From positions 1 through 63,296 of the forward strand of contig NZ_SDGV01000026.1 in NCBI RefSeq assembly GCF_004795745.1: DNA of 63,296 nucleotides, read 5' to 3'. The translations under genes were made by a program, and so were the position numbers. Of this stretch, positions 16,990 to 26,666 are shown one piece after another; within the stretch, counting starts at the first letter, position 1, and each line of letters starts with the position of its first letter. Below the pieces are notes generated by a model that did no database searches, was not told the DNA's origin, and was given only the letters and a program-made list of their open reading frames with translations. Origin of the DNA: Vagococcus silagei. GTDB taxonomy: Bacteria > Bacillota > Bacilli > Lactobacillales > Vagococcaceae.

Positions 16990-18720
16990 ATGAAAACTAT
17001 GTGGCATTACGTCATGAAACAAAAAAGTATGCTCGTACTTAATCTAGTCTGTGCATTCGGTTTTGTGATTATCGAGCTCGGTTTGCCAACGTTACTGGCT
17101 AAAATGTTAGACCAAGGTGTCGCAAAAAATGATTTTGATTATGTAAAACAAATAGGTCTCATCATGATTGCGACAATCTTAGTTGGAATTGTCCTTTACT
17201 TAGGACTAGCGGTTGTGGGTGCGAGATTAAATACTCGACTCGTCCGTGATATGCGAACTGATATGATGGATAGCATTCAAGATTTATCGCATCAAGAATA
17301 TGAAAAACTTGGCATCTCATCTTTAATTACAAGAATTACAAATGATGCCTACCAAGTCATGCTCTTTATGGGAATGATTCTTAGAATTGGATTTATTACA
17401 CCAATCATGTTTATCTTCAGTTTATTCATGATTGTTAGAACCAGTCCCTCACTCACCTATTTTGTTTTAGGTGCCCTGCCATTTTTACTTGGTGGGATTA
17501 TTCTAATCGGAAAGAAATCAGGCCCGTTATCAAGCAAACAACAAAGTAATTTGGATAATATCAATATGATATTACGTGAAAATTTAACTGGGTTGCGTGT
17601 CATTCGTGCCTTTGTAAATGAGAAGTTTGAAGAGAAACGTTTTGATAAAGTCAATACAGATTACTCAGAGAGTTCTAAAAAACTTTTCAAATTAATGGCT
17701 GTCGCACAGCCAGCATTTTTCTTCCTATTTAATATCGTGATTGTTTTAGTTATTTGGTTTGGTATTGTTCAAATTGATAATAGTCAACTTGAAATCGGAA
17801 ATCTCATTGCCTTTATTGAATATATTTTCCATGCACTCTTTTCATTTATGCTCTTCTCAACTGTCTTCATGATGTATCCACGTGCGGCTGTTTCTGCTGG
17901 ACGTATTCAAGAAGTCTTAGATATTGAACCTGCAATTAAAGATGGCACAATGGAAATTGATGAAGCCGCAACAAACGGTGTCCTTGAATTTAACAATGTT
18001 TGTTTTGCTTACCCTGGCGAAAGTGAAAGTCCAGTTATTCGTGATATTTCATTTACTGCTAATCCTGGTGAAACAGTTGCTTTTATCGGTAGTACAGGTA
18101 GTGGTAAATCAACGCTTGTACAATTGATTCCTAGATTCTATGATGTAACGCGTGGTGAAATTAAGATTGATGGCTTTGACGTTCGTGACTATCCACTTAA
18201 AACATTACGTGAAAAAATTGGCTATATTCCTCAAAAAGCACTACTTTTCTCAGGTACAATTGCAGAAAACTTAAAATATGGTAAGTCAGATGCGACTGAA
18301 GCAGAGATGCTAGAAGCTCTTGATATCGCACAAGCCACAGAGTTTATTTCGCAAAAAGAACTTGGTTTAGAAGAACCTATTTCTGAAGGTGGTTCAAACT
18401 TCTCTGGTGGTCAAAAACAACGTCTTGCCATAGCACGTGCTTTAATCCGTAAGCCAGCGATTTATGTTTTCGATGATAGTTTCTCTGCTTTAGATTATAA
18501 AACAGATGCAACTTTACGAAAACGTCTCAAAAAAGAAACCACACAATCAACCGTTTTAATTGTGGCGCAACGTGTCAGCACGATTATGCATGCCGATAAA
18601 ATTATTGTCTTAAACGAAGGAAATGTTGTAGGAACTGGTACCCACCGCGAACTACTTCAATCATGTTCTATTTATTACGATATTGCCTCATCACAATTGA
18701 CAGAGGAGGAATTAGCATGA
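16990..18720 (+). CDS. Heterodimeric ABC exporter, half 1 (degenerate site)
   Basis: The 576-residue protein is a fused exporter half: six membrane helices (about 15-290) and a nucleotide-binding domain with Walker A GSTGSGKST, signature FSGGQKQR and Walker B YVFDDSFSALD. The residue after the Walker B aspartate is Asp rather than the catalytic Glu, as in the BmrC/LmrC-type subunit of asymmetric exporters. The stop overlaps the ATG of its partner (ATGA), so both subunits are made together. AAAAGGAGAG precedes the start. Lipid or multidrug export is the usual role. Confidence 0.9.
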   Translation: MKTMWHYVMKQKSMLVLNLVCAFGFVIIELGLPTLLAKMLDQGVAKNDFDYVKQIGLIMIATILVGIVLYLGLAVVGARLNTRLVRDMRTDMMDSIQDLSHQEYEKLGISSLITRITNDAYQVMLFMGMILRIGFITPIMFIFSLFMIVRTSPSLTYFVLGALPFLLGGIILIGKKSGPLSSKQQSNLDNINMILRENLTGLRVIRAFVNEKFEEKRFDKVNTDYSESSKKLFKLMAVAQPAFFFLFNIVIVLVIWFGIVQIDNSQLEIGNLIAFIEYIFHALFSFMLFSTVFMMYPRAAVSAGRIQEVLDIEPAIKDGTMEIDEAATNGVLEFNNVCFAYPGESESPVIRDISFTANPGETVAFIGSTGSGKSTLVQLIPRFYDVTRGEIKIDGFDVRDYPLKTLREKIGYIPQKALLFSGTIAENLKYGKSDATEAEMLEALDIAQATEFISQKELGLEEPISEGGSNFSGGQKQRLAIARALIRKPAIYVFDDSFSALDYKTDATLRKRLKKETTQSTVLIVAQRVSTIMHADKIIVLNEGNVVGTGTHRELLQSCSIYYDIASSQLTEEELA

Positions 18721-20477
18721 AAAAATCACTAAAAGCGTTTAAACGAATCTTTACTTATATTGCACCATATAAAATTAGTTTTATCATGGCATTTTTAATG
18801 GCAATTATCACGCTTGTTGTAAATGCTGTTCTCCCTTATGTCACAGGTTTACCAACAACAAAAGTAGCTGAAAACCTGAAAAATGGCGAAACTGTAGATT
18901 TTGATTACATTTGGAAAATCTTGTTAATCCTCTTAATTGTCGGCTCAATTTATTGTATTACAAACTTCCTGTCACAAGTCTTTATGACAAATGTTGTCCA
19001 ACATTCAATGCGTGATTTACGCCGTGACATTGATCAAAAAATCAATCGACTACCTGTTTCTTATTTTGATAAAAATCAATTTGGTGAAGTTTTATCACGT
19101 GTGACAAATGACGTAGATGCTGTCAGCAATGCGTTACAACAAAGTTTTATTTCAATTGTCAATGCGCTACTTGGAATTGTCCTAGCAATTAGTGCGATGT
19201 TAATATTGAATGCTAAATTAGCAATCATCGTCATTATTATCATTCCACTATCTATTATTATTTCAAAAACAATCATCTCAATCTCGCAAAAATACTTCAA
19301 AGCCCAACAAGATTCTTTAGGCGACTTGAATGGTTTTGTGCAAGAGAATTTAACAGGTTATAACGTGTTAAAACTTTATGGTCGTGAAGAACAAACCATT
19401 AAAGATTTTAGTAAAGTTAACAATCGCTTAGCTCATAATGGTTTTAGAGCCGCCGCAATTTCTGGGTTGATGATGCCTCTTGTCAACTTAACAGCTTATA
19501 GTTCTTATATTGGTGTTGCTGTTGCTGGTTCATACTTCATCATGCAAGGCGCTCTTACGTTAGGTAACTTACAAGCCTTTATCCAATATGTTTGGCAAGT
19601 CAGCCAACCAATGGGCCAAATTACCCAGCTATCATCTGTTATTCAAAGTGCTTCTGCCGCAACAGAACGTATTTTTGAAATTCTGGATGAACCAGAAGAA
19701 ATTCTAAATGAAGTTGATATTCCTTTACCGGAAACGATTCATGGTGATGTTTCATTTGAAAATGTGTCATTTAGTTATGACCCTAAAAAACCATTAATTC
19801 AGAACTTTACCGTTGAAGTAAAACGGGGACAAACTGTGGCTGTCGTAGGACCAACTGGAGCTGGTAAAACCACTTTAATTAATTTGTTAATGCGTTTCTA
19901 TGATGTGACAGACGGCGCCATTAAGATTGATGGTATTGATACGCGTAAAATGAATCGTAGTGACGTGCGCTCACTCTTTGGCATGGTGCTACAAGATGCT
20001 TGGTTGTATAATGACTCAATTGGCGAAAACATTCGTTTCGGTAACTTAGACGCGACTGATTATGAAGTCGTTGATGCTGCAAAAACAGCCAATGTTGATC
20101 ACTTTATTCGGACAATGCCGGATGGTTATAACATGCAAATCAATGAGGAAGGCGACAACGTCTCGCTTGGACAAAAACAACTATTAACGATTGCGCGTGC
20201 CGTTATCTCAGATCCTAAGATCTTAATTCTTGATGAGGCAACCAGTTCAGTTGATACGCGATTAGAAAGCTTAATTCAAAAAGCTATGGATAAAGTCATG
20301 GAAGGCCGAACAAGCTTTGTCATCGCCCATCGTCTCTCAACCATTCGAAATGCAGACTTAATCTTAGTTATGGATCAAGGCCAAATTATTGAACAAGGTA
20401 ATCACGAAACATTGATTGCCAAAAAAGGCTTCTACGAAAAACTATACAATAGTCAATTCCAGAATGAAGCAGAATAA
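18717..20477 (+). CDS. Heterodimeric ABC exporter, half 2 (catalytic site)
   Basis: The 586-residue partner has six membrane helices and a nucleotide-binding domain with Walker A GPTGAGKTT, signature VSLGQKQ, and a canonical Walker B ILILDEATSSVD with the catalytic glutamate. The D-loop and His switch (IAHRLST) are also present. The start at 18717 has GAGGAGG upstream and overlaps half 1 by four bases. The noncanonical first subunit and canonical second one indicate the BmrCD/LmrCD class of asymmetric multidrug exporters. It is followed by a pair of intergenic repeats. Confidence 0.9.
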   Translation: MKKSLKAFKRIFTYIAPYKISFIMAFLMAIITLVVNAVLPYVTGLPTTKVAENLKNGETVDFDYIWKILLILLIVGSIYCITNFLSQVFMTNVVQHSMRDLRRDIDQKINRLPVSYFDKNQFGEVLSRVTNDVDAVSNALQQSFISIVNALLGIVLAISAMLILNAKLAIIVIIIIPLSIIISKTIISISQKYFKAQQDSLGDLNGFVQENLTGYNVLKLYGREEQTIKDFSKVNNRLAHNGFRAAAISGLMMPLVNLTAYSSYIGVAVAGSYFIMQGALTLGNLQAFIQYVWQVSQPMGQITQLSSVIQSASAATERIFEILDEPEEILNEVDIPLPETIHGDVSFENVSFSYDPKKPLIQNFTVEVKRGQTVAVVGPTGAGKTTLINLLMRFYDVTDGAIKIDGIDTRKMNRSDVRSLFGMVLQDAWLYNDSIGENIRFGNLDATDYEVVDAAKTANVDHFIRTMPDGYNMQINEEGDNVSLGQKQLLTIARAVISDPKILILDEATSSVDTRLESLIQKAMDKVMEGRTSFVIAHRLSTIRNADLILVMDQGQIIEQGNHETLIAKKGFYEKLYNSQFQNEAE

Positions 20478-20600
20478 ACGTGCGAAGAAAAGCGCTTTGG
20501 CCTGAGTCATAAGATTATCCTAACAAACAATTCGCTCTTTGAATTGATTGATAGGATAACTTAGGACCGAAGGACAGCTTGACGCAGCCATACCACTATA
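20477..20600 (+). repeat. Structured intergenic repeat, unit A
   Basis: The unit begins AACGTGCGAAG, carries the core AGCGCTTTG-GCC-TGA-GTCA-TAAG, then an imperfect long hairpin (TTATCCTA to TAGGATAA, 20515-20559), then CTTAGGACCGAAGG. A second unit begins 124 bases later. The core is shared by units C and D at 38.4 kb, each with a different hairpin sequence. Confidence 0.65.
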
Positions 20601-20669
20601 AACGTGCGAAGAAAAGCGCTTTGACCTGAGTCGTAAGTAATTTGGACCATTTCACTTTCCATATCGCAC
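20601..20669 (+). repeat. Structured intergenic repeat, unit B (short)
   Basis: The first 38 or so bases repeat unit A with two or three changes (core AGCGCTTTG-ACC-TGA-GTCG-TAAG). The remainder is shorter and lacks the long hairpin. The ends GTGCGA (20604) and TCGCAC (20664-20669) are complementary and could close the unit. Confidence 0.6.
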
Positions 20670-20674
20670 ATCAA

Positions 20675-20722
20675 AAAAACCAAGTAGAAACGCGTAAAAA
20701 AAGCGAATCTACTTGGTTTTTT
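20675..20722. terminator. Bidirectional terminator
   Basis: CCAAGTAGA (20680-20688) pairs with TCTACTTGG (20708-20716). A run of T follows on each strand, ending both the ABC exporter and the convergent lipoprotein gene. Confidence 0.85.
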
Positions 20723-21568
20723 CTATTGGGCTGATTCATCTGCTTGAGATTTTACTATTTCAGTAAAAGCAGAAATTAAATCGGTTCTTGAGGTCACATG
20801 GAAATACAAGTAATTATGGTCATTGCCTTGATTTTGTTGGGTAATCAAGACTTGAGGTGTGCCTTGATGAATAACAAAAAAGTACACATGCTTTTCCATA
20901 TAAGGTTGTGTATCAGCATCAGAAAAAACTGCAACAAGTTGGTAGTCTTTAGTACCAGTACCATCTTGTGACCACTCAACCGTAACTGGTGACTCATCAA
21001 CAGCCATTGTCCACTCACCTTTTAAAACATTTTCAGGGACTTGAACACCGTACAAATCAACATTTTTTTGATTGCTATACTGTTGATACTGCTGGTTCAT
21101 TGTTTGCCCCCACGTTACCATATAATTTGCCAATTCAGTATCTTTATGTTCATTCCATAATGAATTTTCATCAGCTTTTTTATCTTGTGTTACTTCCTTT
21201 TTTGCTTCCTCACTATTTTTCTTTTCATCAGTGATTTTTTTTAGATCTTCTTGCGCAAAAATAATCAATTGCGGAGAACCATTAGTTGTCGCAATGACTT
21301 CTTCAAATTCACCTTGTGCGATATCTTTCTTATTTCCTTCCACATTCTTCAGCCCGGATTGATACAATTTCAATTGTTTTTGAATGTATTTCGCAGTATC
21401 ATCCTTTTTGCTTTCTTTGATCGCAACTTCAATTAACTCTTCGGCTTGAGGAAATTTACGTTCAAAAATAGCTTCTTTAGCTTCTAACATCGTTTGTTCA
21501 TAGGTTTCATTTTTAGTACAACCAACTAAAACCACCATCATACTCAATACTAACAAAATTTTCTTCAT
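20723..21568 (-). CDS. DUF4767 lipoprotein
   Basis: The 281-residue protein has a lipoprotein signal ending LVGC (Cys17), a helical region (about 20-110) that resembles a short helical repeat, a charged linker, and a C-terminal DUF4767-type domain starting near LWNEHKDTEL and including DYQLVAVFSDAD, VYFFVIHQGTPQVLITQQNQG. It would be anchored on the outer face of the membrane. A longer paralogue lies at 33100-34365 with the same order. The function is unknown. GGGGAGGGT lies before the ATG. Confidence 0.8.
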   Translation of the reverse strand: MKKILLVLSMMVVLVGCTKNETYEQTMLEAKEAIFERKFPQAEELIEVAIKESKKDDTAKYIQKQLKLYQSGLKNVEGNKKDIAQGEFEEVIATTNGSPQLIIFAQEDLKKITDEKKNSEEAKKEVTQDKKADENSLWNEHKDTELANYMVTWGQTMNQQYQQYSNQKNVDLYGVQVPENVLKGEWTMAVDESPVTVEWSQDGTGTKDYQLVAVFSDADTQPYMEKHVYFFVIHQGTPQVLITQQNQGNDHNYLYFHVTSRTDLISAFTEIVKSQADESAQ

Positions 21569-21601
21569 AGTACCCTCCCCTTACTTCAAAAAAGATTATG
21601 C

Positions 21602-22546
21602 TTACTTCATTTTCGATAAAATATTACGTTTAATTTCTTTAAAATCATGCTCTGAAATCACACCACTATTCATGAGATGGAACGCTTTTTCTAACGCTTC
21701 TAAATCATGTTTACGTTTCTTTGAATGTTCTTTTTTTTCTTTTGATTTGGTCTTCGCTTCTACATGAATCCCATTCCGATTTAACATTTGTAAATCTTTT
21801 TCTAAATCAACGACATTATATGATGGAAGTAAGCCAAGCTCAACTTTCAATCTCTCAGCCATTTTCTTCATTTCAACATAATTTGTCCCACCAGAGATAA
21901 CACCACCAACTACAGGGATTAATTTTGCAACACCCTTCGTTACGGAAACCTTAGCTAATTTCTCGTTAAGAATAGCCAACACATTTTCTGTCACAGGCTG
22001 ATAAATTGCTTGATTCAATGTATCATTATTTAATTTTTTCATTGATTTAGCAGATAACCTACTTGATAACACTCTCAGTGCAGATGCAGCTGTATCAACA
22101 TTTAACATAATTCCGATGTAAAGAATCAAAGTGTTTTTAGCATTTTCATCCAGTTGATTTTCATTCAGCCAGATATCTTCATAACCATAAATATAAGCAA
22201 TTTCCTGTGCTAGTTTCAAACAATATGCATAAAATTGAGCGATATCGGCTGGAATAGTTGCAGCAATCGCAAAGCCACCAGGAATACCTGTCGCAAATGA
22301 AACAAAACTTGATTGTGTCGTGAGTAAATTAATCCGCTCTTGAACCAATTGATCCAATTCATCTTGTGAGAAATAAACTTGTGGCCCTTTTGCGATTAAT
22401 TGATTTAAATCAAGGACTTGATTCCCAAAAAGTTTGACTAAAAATTCTGTACGATTGACTTTTATCCATGGTAACTTCAAAGCTTCATTCATTAAATTTA
22501 CAGCTAAATTATCGTGACTTGTTTTACTCATATTGTCCACGTCCAT
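21602..22546 (-). CDS. EcsC-like protein with SHOCT-like tail
   Basis: The 314-residue protein has a glycine-rich hydrophobic stretch (ATGIPGGFAIAATIPADIAQ), a second one (LIPVVGGVISGGTN), and helical surroundings, a pattern I associate with EcsC/DUF697-like domains that interact with membranes. A lysine-rich spacer leads to a final 30 residues (LEALEKAFHLMNSGVISEHD) like a SHOCT oligomerisation motif. The ribosome site is poor; ATG codons at 22546 and 22531 are both possible. It lies 33 bases before the DUF4767 gene on the same strand. Confidence 0.6.
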   Translation of the reverse strand: MDVDNMSKTSHDNLAVNLMNEALKLPWIKVNRTEFLVKLFGNQVLDLNQLIAKGPQVYFSQDELDQLVQERINLLTTQSSFVSFATGIPGGFAIAATIPADIAQFYAYCLKLAQEIAYIYGYEDIWLNENQLDENAKNTLILYIGIMLNVDTAASALRVLSSRLSAKSMKKLNNDTLNQAIYQPVTENVLAILNEKLAKVSVTKGVAKLIPVVGGVISGGTNYVEMKKMAERLKVELGLLPSYNVVDLEKDLQMLNRNGIHVEAKTKSKEKKEHSKKRKHDLEALEKAFHLMNSGVISEHDFKEIKRNILSKMK

Positions 22547-22614
22547 TCATTTTTATTAATATTTTGTTCCCCCGTTGAAGTCTGGATTTCTACTTCAATT
22601 ATCCCGTGCTTCTA

Positions 22615-22890
22615 TTATACAACAGTTTTTGAAAACTTTAAAAAATCGCATTGACACAATAAATCAATTGAGTGCTTTAACTTTGAACACTGAGTGATCT
22701 TCGATAACATCCGTCTTAAAAAATCAAATGATTGATATAATTTTTGTGTTGCTTGATTATCGATATGGTGAAGAAGAAATGCAAAATTTCTTAGATTTGT
22801 TGTCTCCAAATAGCGTTGTTGTGCTATTGAAACTTCAATTACAACGACATCTTCGATATTATCAGCTTCAATTTATTTAAACTGAATCAT
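22615..22890 (-). pseudogene. Small gene with a stop at codon 6 (possible)
   Basis: An ATG at 22890 follows a strong GAGGAAGGTG. Codon 6 is TAA, after which the same frame stays open for 85 codons with a plausible protein (DNIEDVVVIEVSIAQQR, NLRNFAFLLHHIDNQ) to the stop at 22615. No family is recognised. It could be a nonsense-mutated gene, or the long frame may be chance in this AT-rich DNA. Confidence 0.35.
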
Positions 22891-23031
22891 GTTTATCACC
22901 TTCCTCAACTGTCATCCAAGCGGAAGTTTTGTTGAATTCAGTCATATTAAAGAAGACAACACTTGTTTTATACTCATCTTTTACCTACAATAAAGATGGT
23001 TTTAAAATATAATTAAAGGAGTCTTCACATT

Positions 23032-23898
23032 ATGATTTTACAAGAACAATTTTTATTAGCAGACGGAAAATCAATCCCAAAACTTGGTTTAGGGACATGG
23101 GAAATCGCAGACGAGGCAGTTGCAGATGTCGTGAAATCGGCTATCGAACTTGGTTATCGTCATATTGATACAGCACAAGCTTACGGCAATGAACGCGGCG
23201 TTGGCGAAGGTATTCGTAAGAGCGGCGTACCACGTGAAGCATTATTTATAACAACCAAAGTTGAAGCAGAAATCAAAAATTATGATGACGCACTTGCTTC
23301 AATTAAGCATTCACTTAAAATCATGGAATTGGATTATTTAGATTTAATTTTAATCCACAGTCCACAACCTTGGGCCGATTTTAGAACAAATAAAACATAT
23401 TTTGAAGAGAATCTCGCAGTGTGGCGAGCATTAGAAGAAGCTCAAAATGAAGGCTTAGTCCGTTCAATTGGCGTTTCGAACTTCAAAGTTAGTGACTTAG
23501 AGCATCTCATCGCTCATAGCAAATCAAAACCTGTCATCAATCAATTTTTAGCGCATATTACAAATACACCACACGAAGTGATTCATTACTGTCAAAGCAA
23601 TGACATCTTAATTGAAGCGTATTCTCCAATTGCGCATGGTCAAATTTTAAATCATCCTGATATCCAAACGATGGCTAAAAAATACAACGTATCTGTTCCG
23701 CAACTTTGTATTAAATATTGTTTAGCACTTGGCCTTTTACCTCTACCAAAATCAAGTAATCCTGCACACATTGAAGCAAACGCGCAACTTGATTTTAACC
23801 TTTCTCATGATGATCTTGAACAACTCAAAAAAATGGACACTATCGCAAACTATGGTGATGCTGAAGTCTTTAAAGTTTTTAGTGAAGGCACAAAATAA
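23032..23898 (+). CDS. Aldo/keto reductase
   Basis: The 288-residue protein has the full AKR tetrad: Asp46 (HIDTAQAYGN), Tyr51, Lys76 (ITTKVE) and His109 (LILIHSP), plus GVSNFKVSDLEHL and the late LPKSSNPAHIEAN cofactor-binding region. It resembles 2,5-diketo-D-gluconate reductase-type enzymes of lactic acid bacteria, which use NADPH to reduce aldehydes and ketones. The substrate is not evident. AAAGGAG precedes the ATG. It is transcribed alone. Confidence 0.92.
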   Translation: MILQEQFLLADGKSIPKLGLGTWEIADEAVADVVKSAIELGYRHIDTAQAYGNERGVGEGIRKSGVPREALFITTKVEAEIKNYDDALASIKHSLKIMELDYLDLILIHSPQPWADFRTNKTYFEENLAVWRALEEAQNEGLVRSIGVSNFKVSDLEHLIAHSKSKPVINQFLAHITNTPHEVIHYCQSNDILIEAYSPIAHGQILNHPDIQTMAKKYNVSVPQLCIKYCLALGLLPLPKSSNPAHIEANAQLDFNLSHDDLEQLKKMDTIANYGDAEVFKVFSEGTK

Positions 23899-23925
23899 AT
23901 TTACTTCTATAAGATGGTTTATTCT

Positions 23926-23968
23926 AAAAAATGCAAAACTCTTATTCAAAGGGTTCTGCATTTTTTTT
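23926..23968. terminator. Bidirectional terminator
   Basis: AAAAAATGCA pairs with TGCATTTTTT around an AT-rich loop, between convergent genes. The right T run overlaps the stop of the B3/B4 gene. Confidence 0.7.
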
Positions 23969-24638
23969 AAGTTATTATTTCAATTTGATACGTAATTTCG
24001 GGTGTCATTACTTGTAATTTCTTGATGAAGCGCTCCAATGCTTCTACTCGGCTTTCAGTTGACGTATACTCATTACCTTGGATCACAAAAATAGCATCAG
24101 TTGTTTGTTCATCCAACTTGTAGTCTTCTGAATCACGACAGTCAAGATACGCTAACACGCCATTTTGATCTCGATACAAGTAATCAAAAGGCATGACTTT
24201 TTTCTCAGACGACATAATCGGATGAAAGACATCTTCGCGACCTGAAACGGTAAACTCAATCGGAAAGGTAATTTTTCGTAAATCATGGGCACCAATTGAA
24301 AAATAAGAAGTCAATGCTTCTAAATTATACAAATCAACGACACTGTTAATACGCGGCAAACTCTCACGGCGTTGAACGTTTTTAATTAAAGCTTCAACAG
24401 TTGGGGGATATTTTTTCTTACTACGCTTAATTTTTTGAATCATCTCATAGTAGCCTTGGACCACTTGATTATCTTCTAAGCTCTCAAGCGATTGTTTTAA
24501 CACGGCTGCTTCAATTTGTTGTAACTCCGTTTCAAGTTGTTCTGGTAAAGCGGCCAAAGTGTCTAAGCCATGAACAGTTGCAACGACAATTGTATCAATA
24601 CCTAGTGTCTTTAAACTATCATCTAGTTTATAATCCAT
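23967..24638 (-). CDS. B3/B4 domain protein
   Basis: The 223-residue protein matches the B3/B4 domain of phenylalanyl-tRNA synthetase beta as found in stand-alone proteins: SLPRINSVVDLYNLEAL, SYFSIGAHDLRKI and a late LAYLDCRDSEDYKLDEQTT stretch. Such proteins are thought to bind or edit misacylated tRNA or related substrates; that role is a family inference. It lies before the PRD regulator gene on the same strand, separated by about 80 bases. Confidence 0.8.
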   Translation of the reverse strand: MDYKLDDSLKTLGIDTIVVATVHGLDTLAALPEQLETELQQIEAAVLKQSLESLEDNQVVQGYYEMIQKIKRSKKKYPPTVEALIKNVQRRESLPRINSVVDLYNLEALTSYFSIGAHDLRKITFPIEFTVSGREDVFHPIMSSEKKVMPFDYLYRDQNGVLAYLDCRDSEDYKLDEQTTDAIFVIQGNEYTSTESRVEALERFIKKLQVMTPEITYQIEIIT

Positions 24639-24717
24639 CTTTTCACGTCCCTTTTTCTTGATATGTTTAGTATACCATTAACTTCAAAAAAGAAACGTTA
24701 TTCGGATAATAATCATT

Positions 24718-26583
24718 TTATTGTTGTCCTAAGATTTGAATAACTTCTAAGTAGTCCTGCGTCTCATACACTTCTTGAATTTTATCAGGAAAATTAGCCC
24801 AATTAGAAAAAATATCGCAAAGGTCAGTTAAGTCTTTATCGCCATCCTTTTTAGTTTTAATTAAAAAGAGTGACTTAATCACTGTCTTTTCCCAAAGAAT
24901 TGGATGTGTGAGGTGGACAATTAAACAAATCCGATGCTTTATCATTTTATTTAAATCTTGAATATGCACCATTCCATTGCCGACTTCATGATATTCAAGT
25001 TTACGTTTCGGATAATCCTCTTTCAAAAAGCCATTTTGTTCAAGATGACAAATAATTTGTTCTTCAACTTCGTTTTTAGAAGTTACATTCAAACGGACAA
25101 TGCTCGATTCAGAAAGATATTTCTTAAGCAACGTTTTAATACCAACTTTTCTCCGAAAATGTGATTCGATATCTAATAAATCATTTTTGGTGACGTTTGT
25201 CATGGTCAATTTAGATGATTTCTTCAACTGTCGATCGGCAACAGTTGAAATCAATGCATCAAAGCGATCATCAAATTGCTCCAACGATGAGATCACTTTT
25301 ATTTGATATAAAGATTCATTCAAAAGTGTTTGTAGATAGGTTTCATACATCATCTCTTCCGCTCGATTATTACCTGTATATAAAGCAATCCGATACTTTT
25401 GCGTACTCTGTTGGTTCAATCCATATTGATAATACAAGATCAAATAGCCATATTCATCAAGTGGCACGTCATGTGTTAATAGATTTTTTTCGATGATTTG
25501 AATCGCCGAAATACAGATTTTTGCCGCAAATAAATAGTCACGAAAATGTTGAAAAACATAGGGGTTAGGAATCGAAACTTCATTCTCTACCCGCTTAATT
25601 AACTGTTGTAGATGTAGCTCCAAAGCATGGTTTAATTGCCAATCCGCTGAAAAATCAATATCAAAATTCTGTTTAATTTCAAAATTGATTTCTTTAATTG
25701 TCGCCTTAATTTCTTCGGAAGCTGTATTCATATGCGTACTCAGCATGCGTTTATGACTGAGATGTAAGTAGATATAATCAATGGTTGCCTTAGAACTTTC
25801 CTTACTCTTAATAAACCCTGACACTCGCTGAACAATTTCAGAGGCAGCTTGATAACTTCTAAAATCAATTTTTTCATCTAACTCGGAAAGCTCTGCTTCG
25901 TAAGCCATTCGTTCAAACGCAATAAAGATATGAATACTAATATCTTTAATCGTATTCGACGATACTTTGATATACGAATCGGTACAGACCTCACGAATTA
26001 TTTTTTCAATATACGTTAGAATAATCGCATCTTGTTTATAAACAGTTTGACGATACGTTGTGAGATAAGCGAGGAAACTGTGATAAAAGAAGTAAGAAAT
26101 CGCCATTCGTCGATTAAATTCGCTTCCCTTAATTCGCACACCATATGCAGGTCTGTGCTCAATTGTTAATTGATACTCACGTAAAAATGAGCGTACTTTT
26201 TTCATATCTTTACTTAAACTAGAAGGACTGATGAATAATTCATCCGCTAAAGTTTCGTAGCGAATTTCGGTCTCCGCCAAAAGTAAACGCTGAATAATGT
26301 AGGCGATGCGGTCATAATTATTCAAAATCAAATCTTTATCTCGTGACAAAAAGTTATGATCAATCACACTCATATAGGATTTACTAAGTGCGTAACCTTT
26401 ACCATGAACCGACTGTAGAATCTCCTGCTCTTGATTCAACACTTCACGAATATAGGCAATATCCTTTTTTACCGTTCTTTTTGAAACAGACAAGTAGTTT
26501 GCCAACTCATCTGAAGTAACAAGATCATGGCGTTTTAAATAATCCAATATTAACATCTCTCGATTCGAAAAATAGCGACTCAT
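24718..26583 (-). CDS. PRD-containing transcriptional regulator (BglG/MtlR type)
   Basis: The 621-residue protein begins with a winged helix-turn-helix (REMLILDYLKRHD, SVSKRTVKKDIAYIRE) and a second HTH (ADELFISPSSLSKDMKKVR). Two PRD-like helical regions follow (about 165-290 and 295-395), then an EIIB-like segment and an EIIA-like C-terminus. This is a DNA-binding activator rather than an RNA-binding antiterminator. I chose the ATG at 26583 behind GAAAGGA. It lies just downstream of a mannose-family PTS operon on the same strand and probably controls it, sensing phosphorylation by the EII proteins. Confidence 0.88.
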   Translation of the reverse strand: MSRYFSNREMLILDYLKRHDLVTSDELANYLSVSKRTVKKDIAYIREVLNQEQEILQSVHGKGYALSKSYMSVIDHNFLSRDKDLILNNYDRIAYIIQRLLLAETEIRYETLADELFISPSSLSKDMKKVRSFLREYQLTIEHRPAYGVRIKGSEFNRRMAISYFFYHSFLAYLTTYRQTVYKQDAIILTYIEKIIREVCTDSYIKVSSNTIKDISIHIFIAFERMAYEAELSELDEKIDFRSYQAASEIVQRVSGFIKSKESSKATIDYIYLHLSHKRMLSTHMNTASEEIKATIKEINFEIKQNFDIDFSADWQLNHALELHLQQLIKRVENEVSIPNPYVFQHFRDYLFAAKICISAIQIIEKNLLTHDVPLDEYGYLILYYQYGLNQQSTQKYRIALYTGNNRAEEMMYETYLQTLLNESLYQIKVISSLEQFDDRFDALISTVADRQLKKSSKLTMTNVTKNDLLDIESHFRRKVGIKTLLKKYLSESSIVRLNVTSKNEVEEQIICHLEQNGFLKEDYPKRKLEYHEVGNGMVHIQDLNKMIKHRICLIVHLTHPILWEKTVIKSLFLIKTKKDGDKDLTDLCDIFSNWANFPDKIQEVYETQDYLEVIQILGQQ

Positions 26584-26610
26584 CCCGACATCCTTTCTCT
26601 TTTTAAAGAT

Positions 26611-26648
26611 ACGAAAAAAGTACAAGAAACATTCTCGTACTTTTTTCT
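26611..26648 (-). terminator. Terminator after the second PTS operon
   Basis: GAAAAAAGTAC and GTACTTTTTTC pair around an AAACATT loop. It lies between EIID and the PRD regulator, so the regulator is probably expressed from its own promoter or by readthrough. Confidence 0.8.
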
Positions 26649-26666
26649 ATATTATCATATAATTCT

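Noticed and set aside
20477-20669. CRISPR array
   Set aside because: The repeats at 20.5 and 38.4 kb are only two units each, 119-124 bases apart, diverged and hairpin-rich, with no cas genes. They are structured intergenic repeats.
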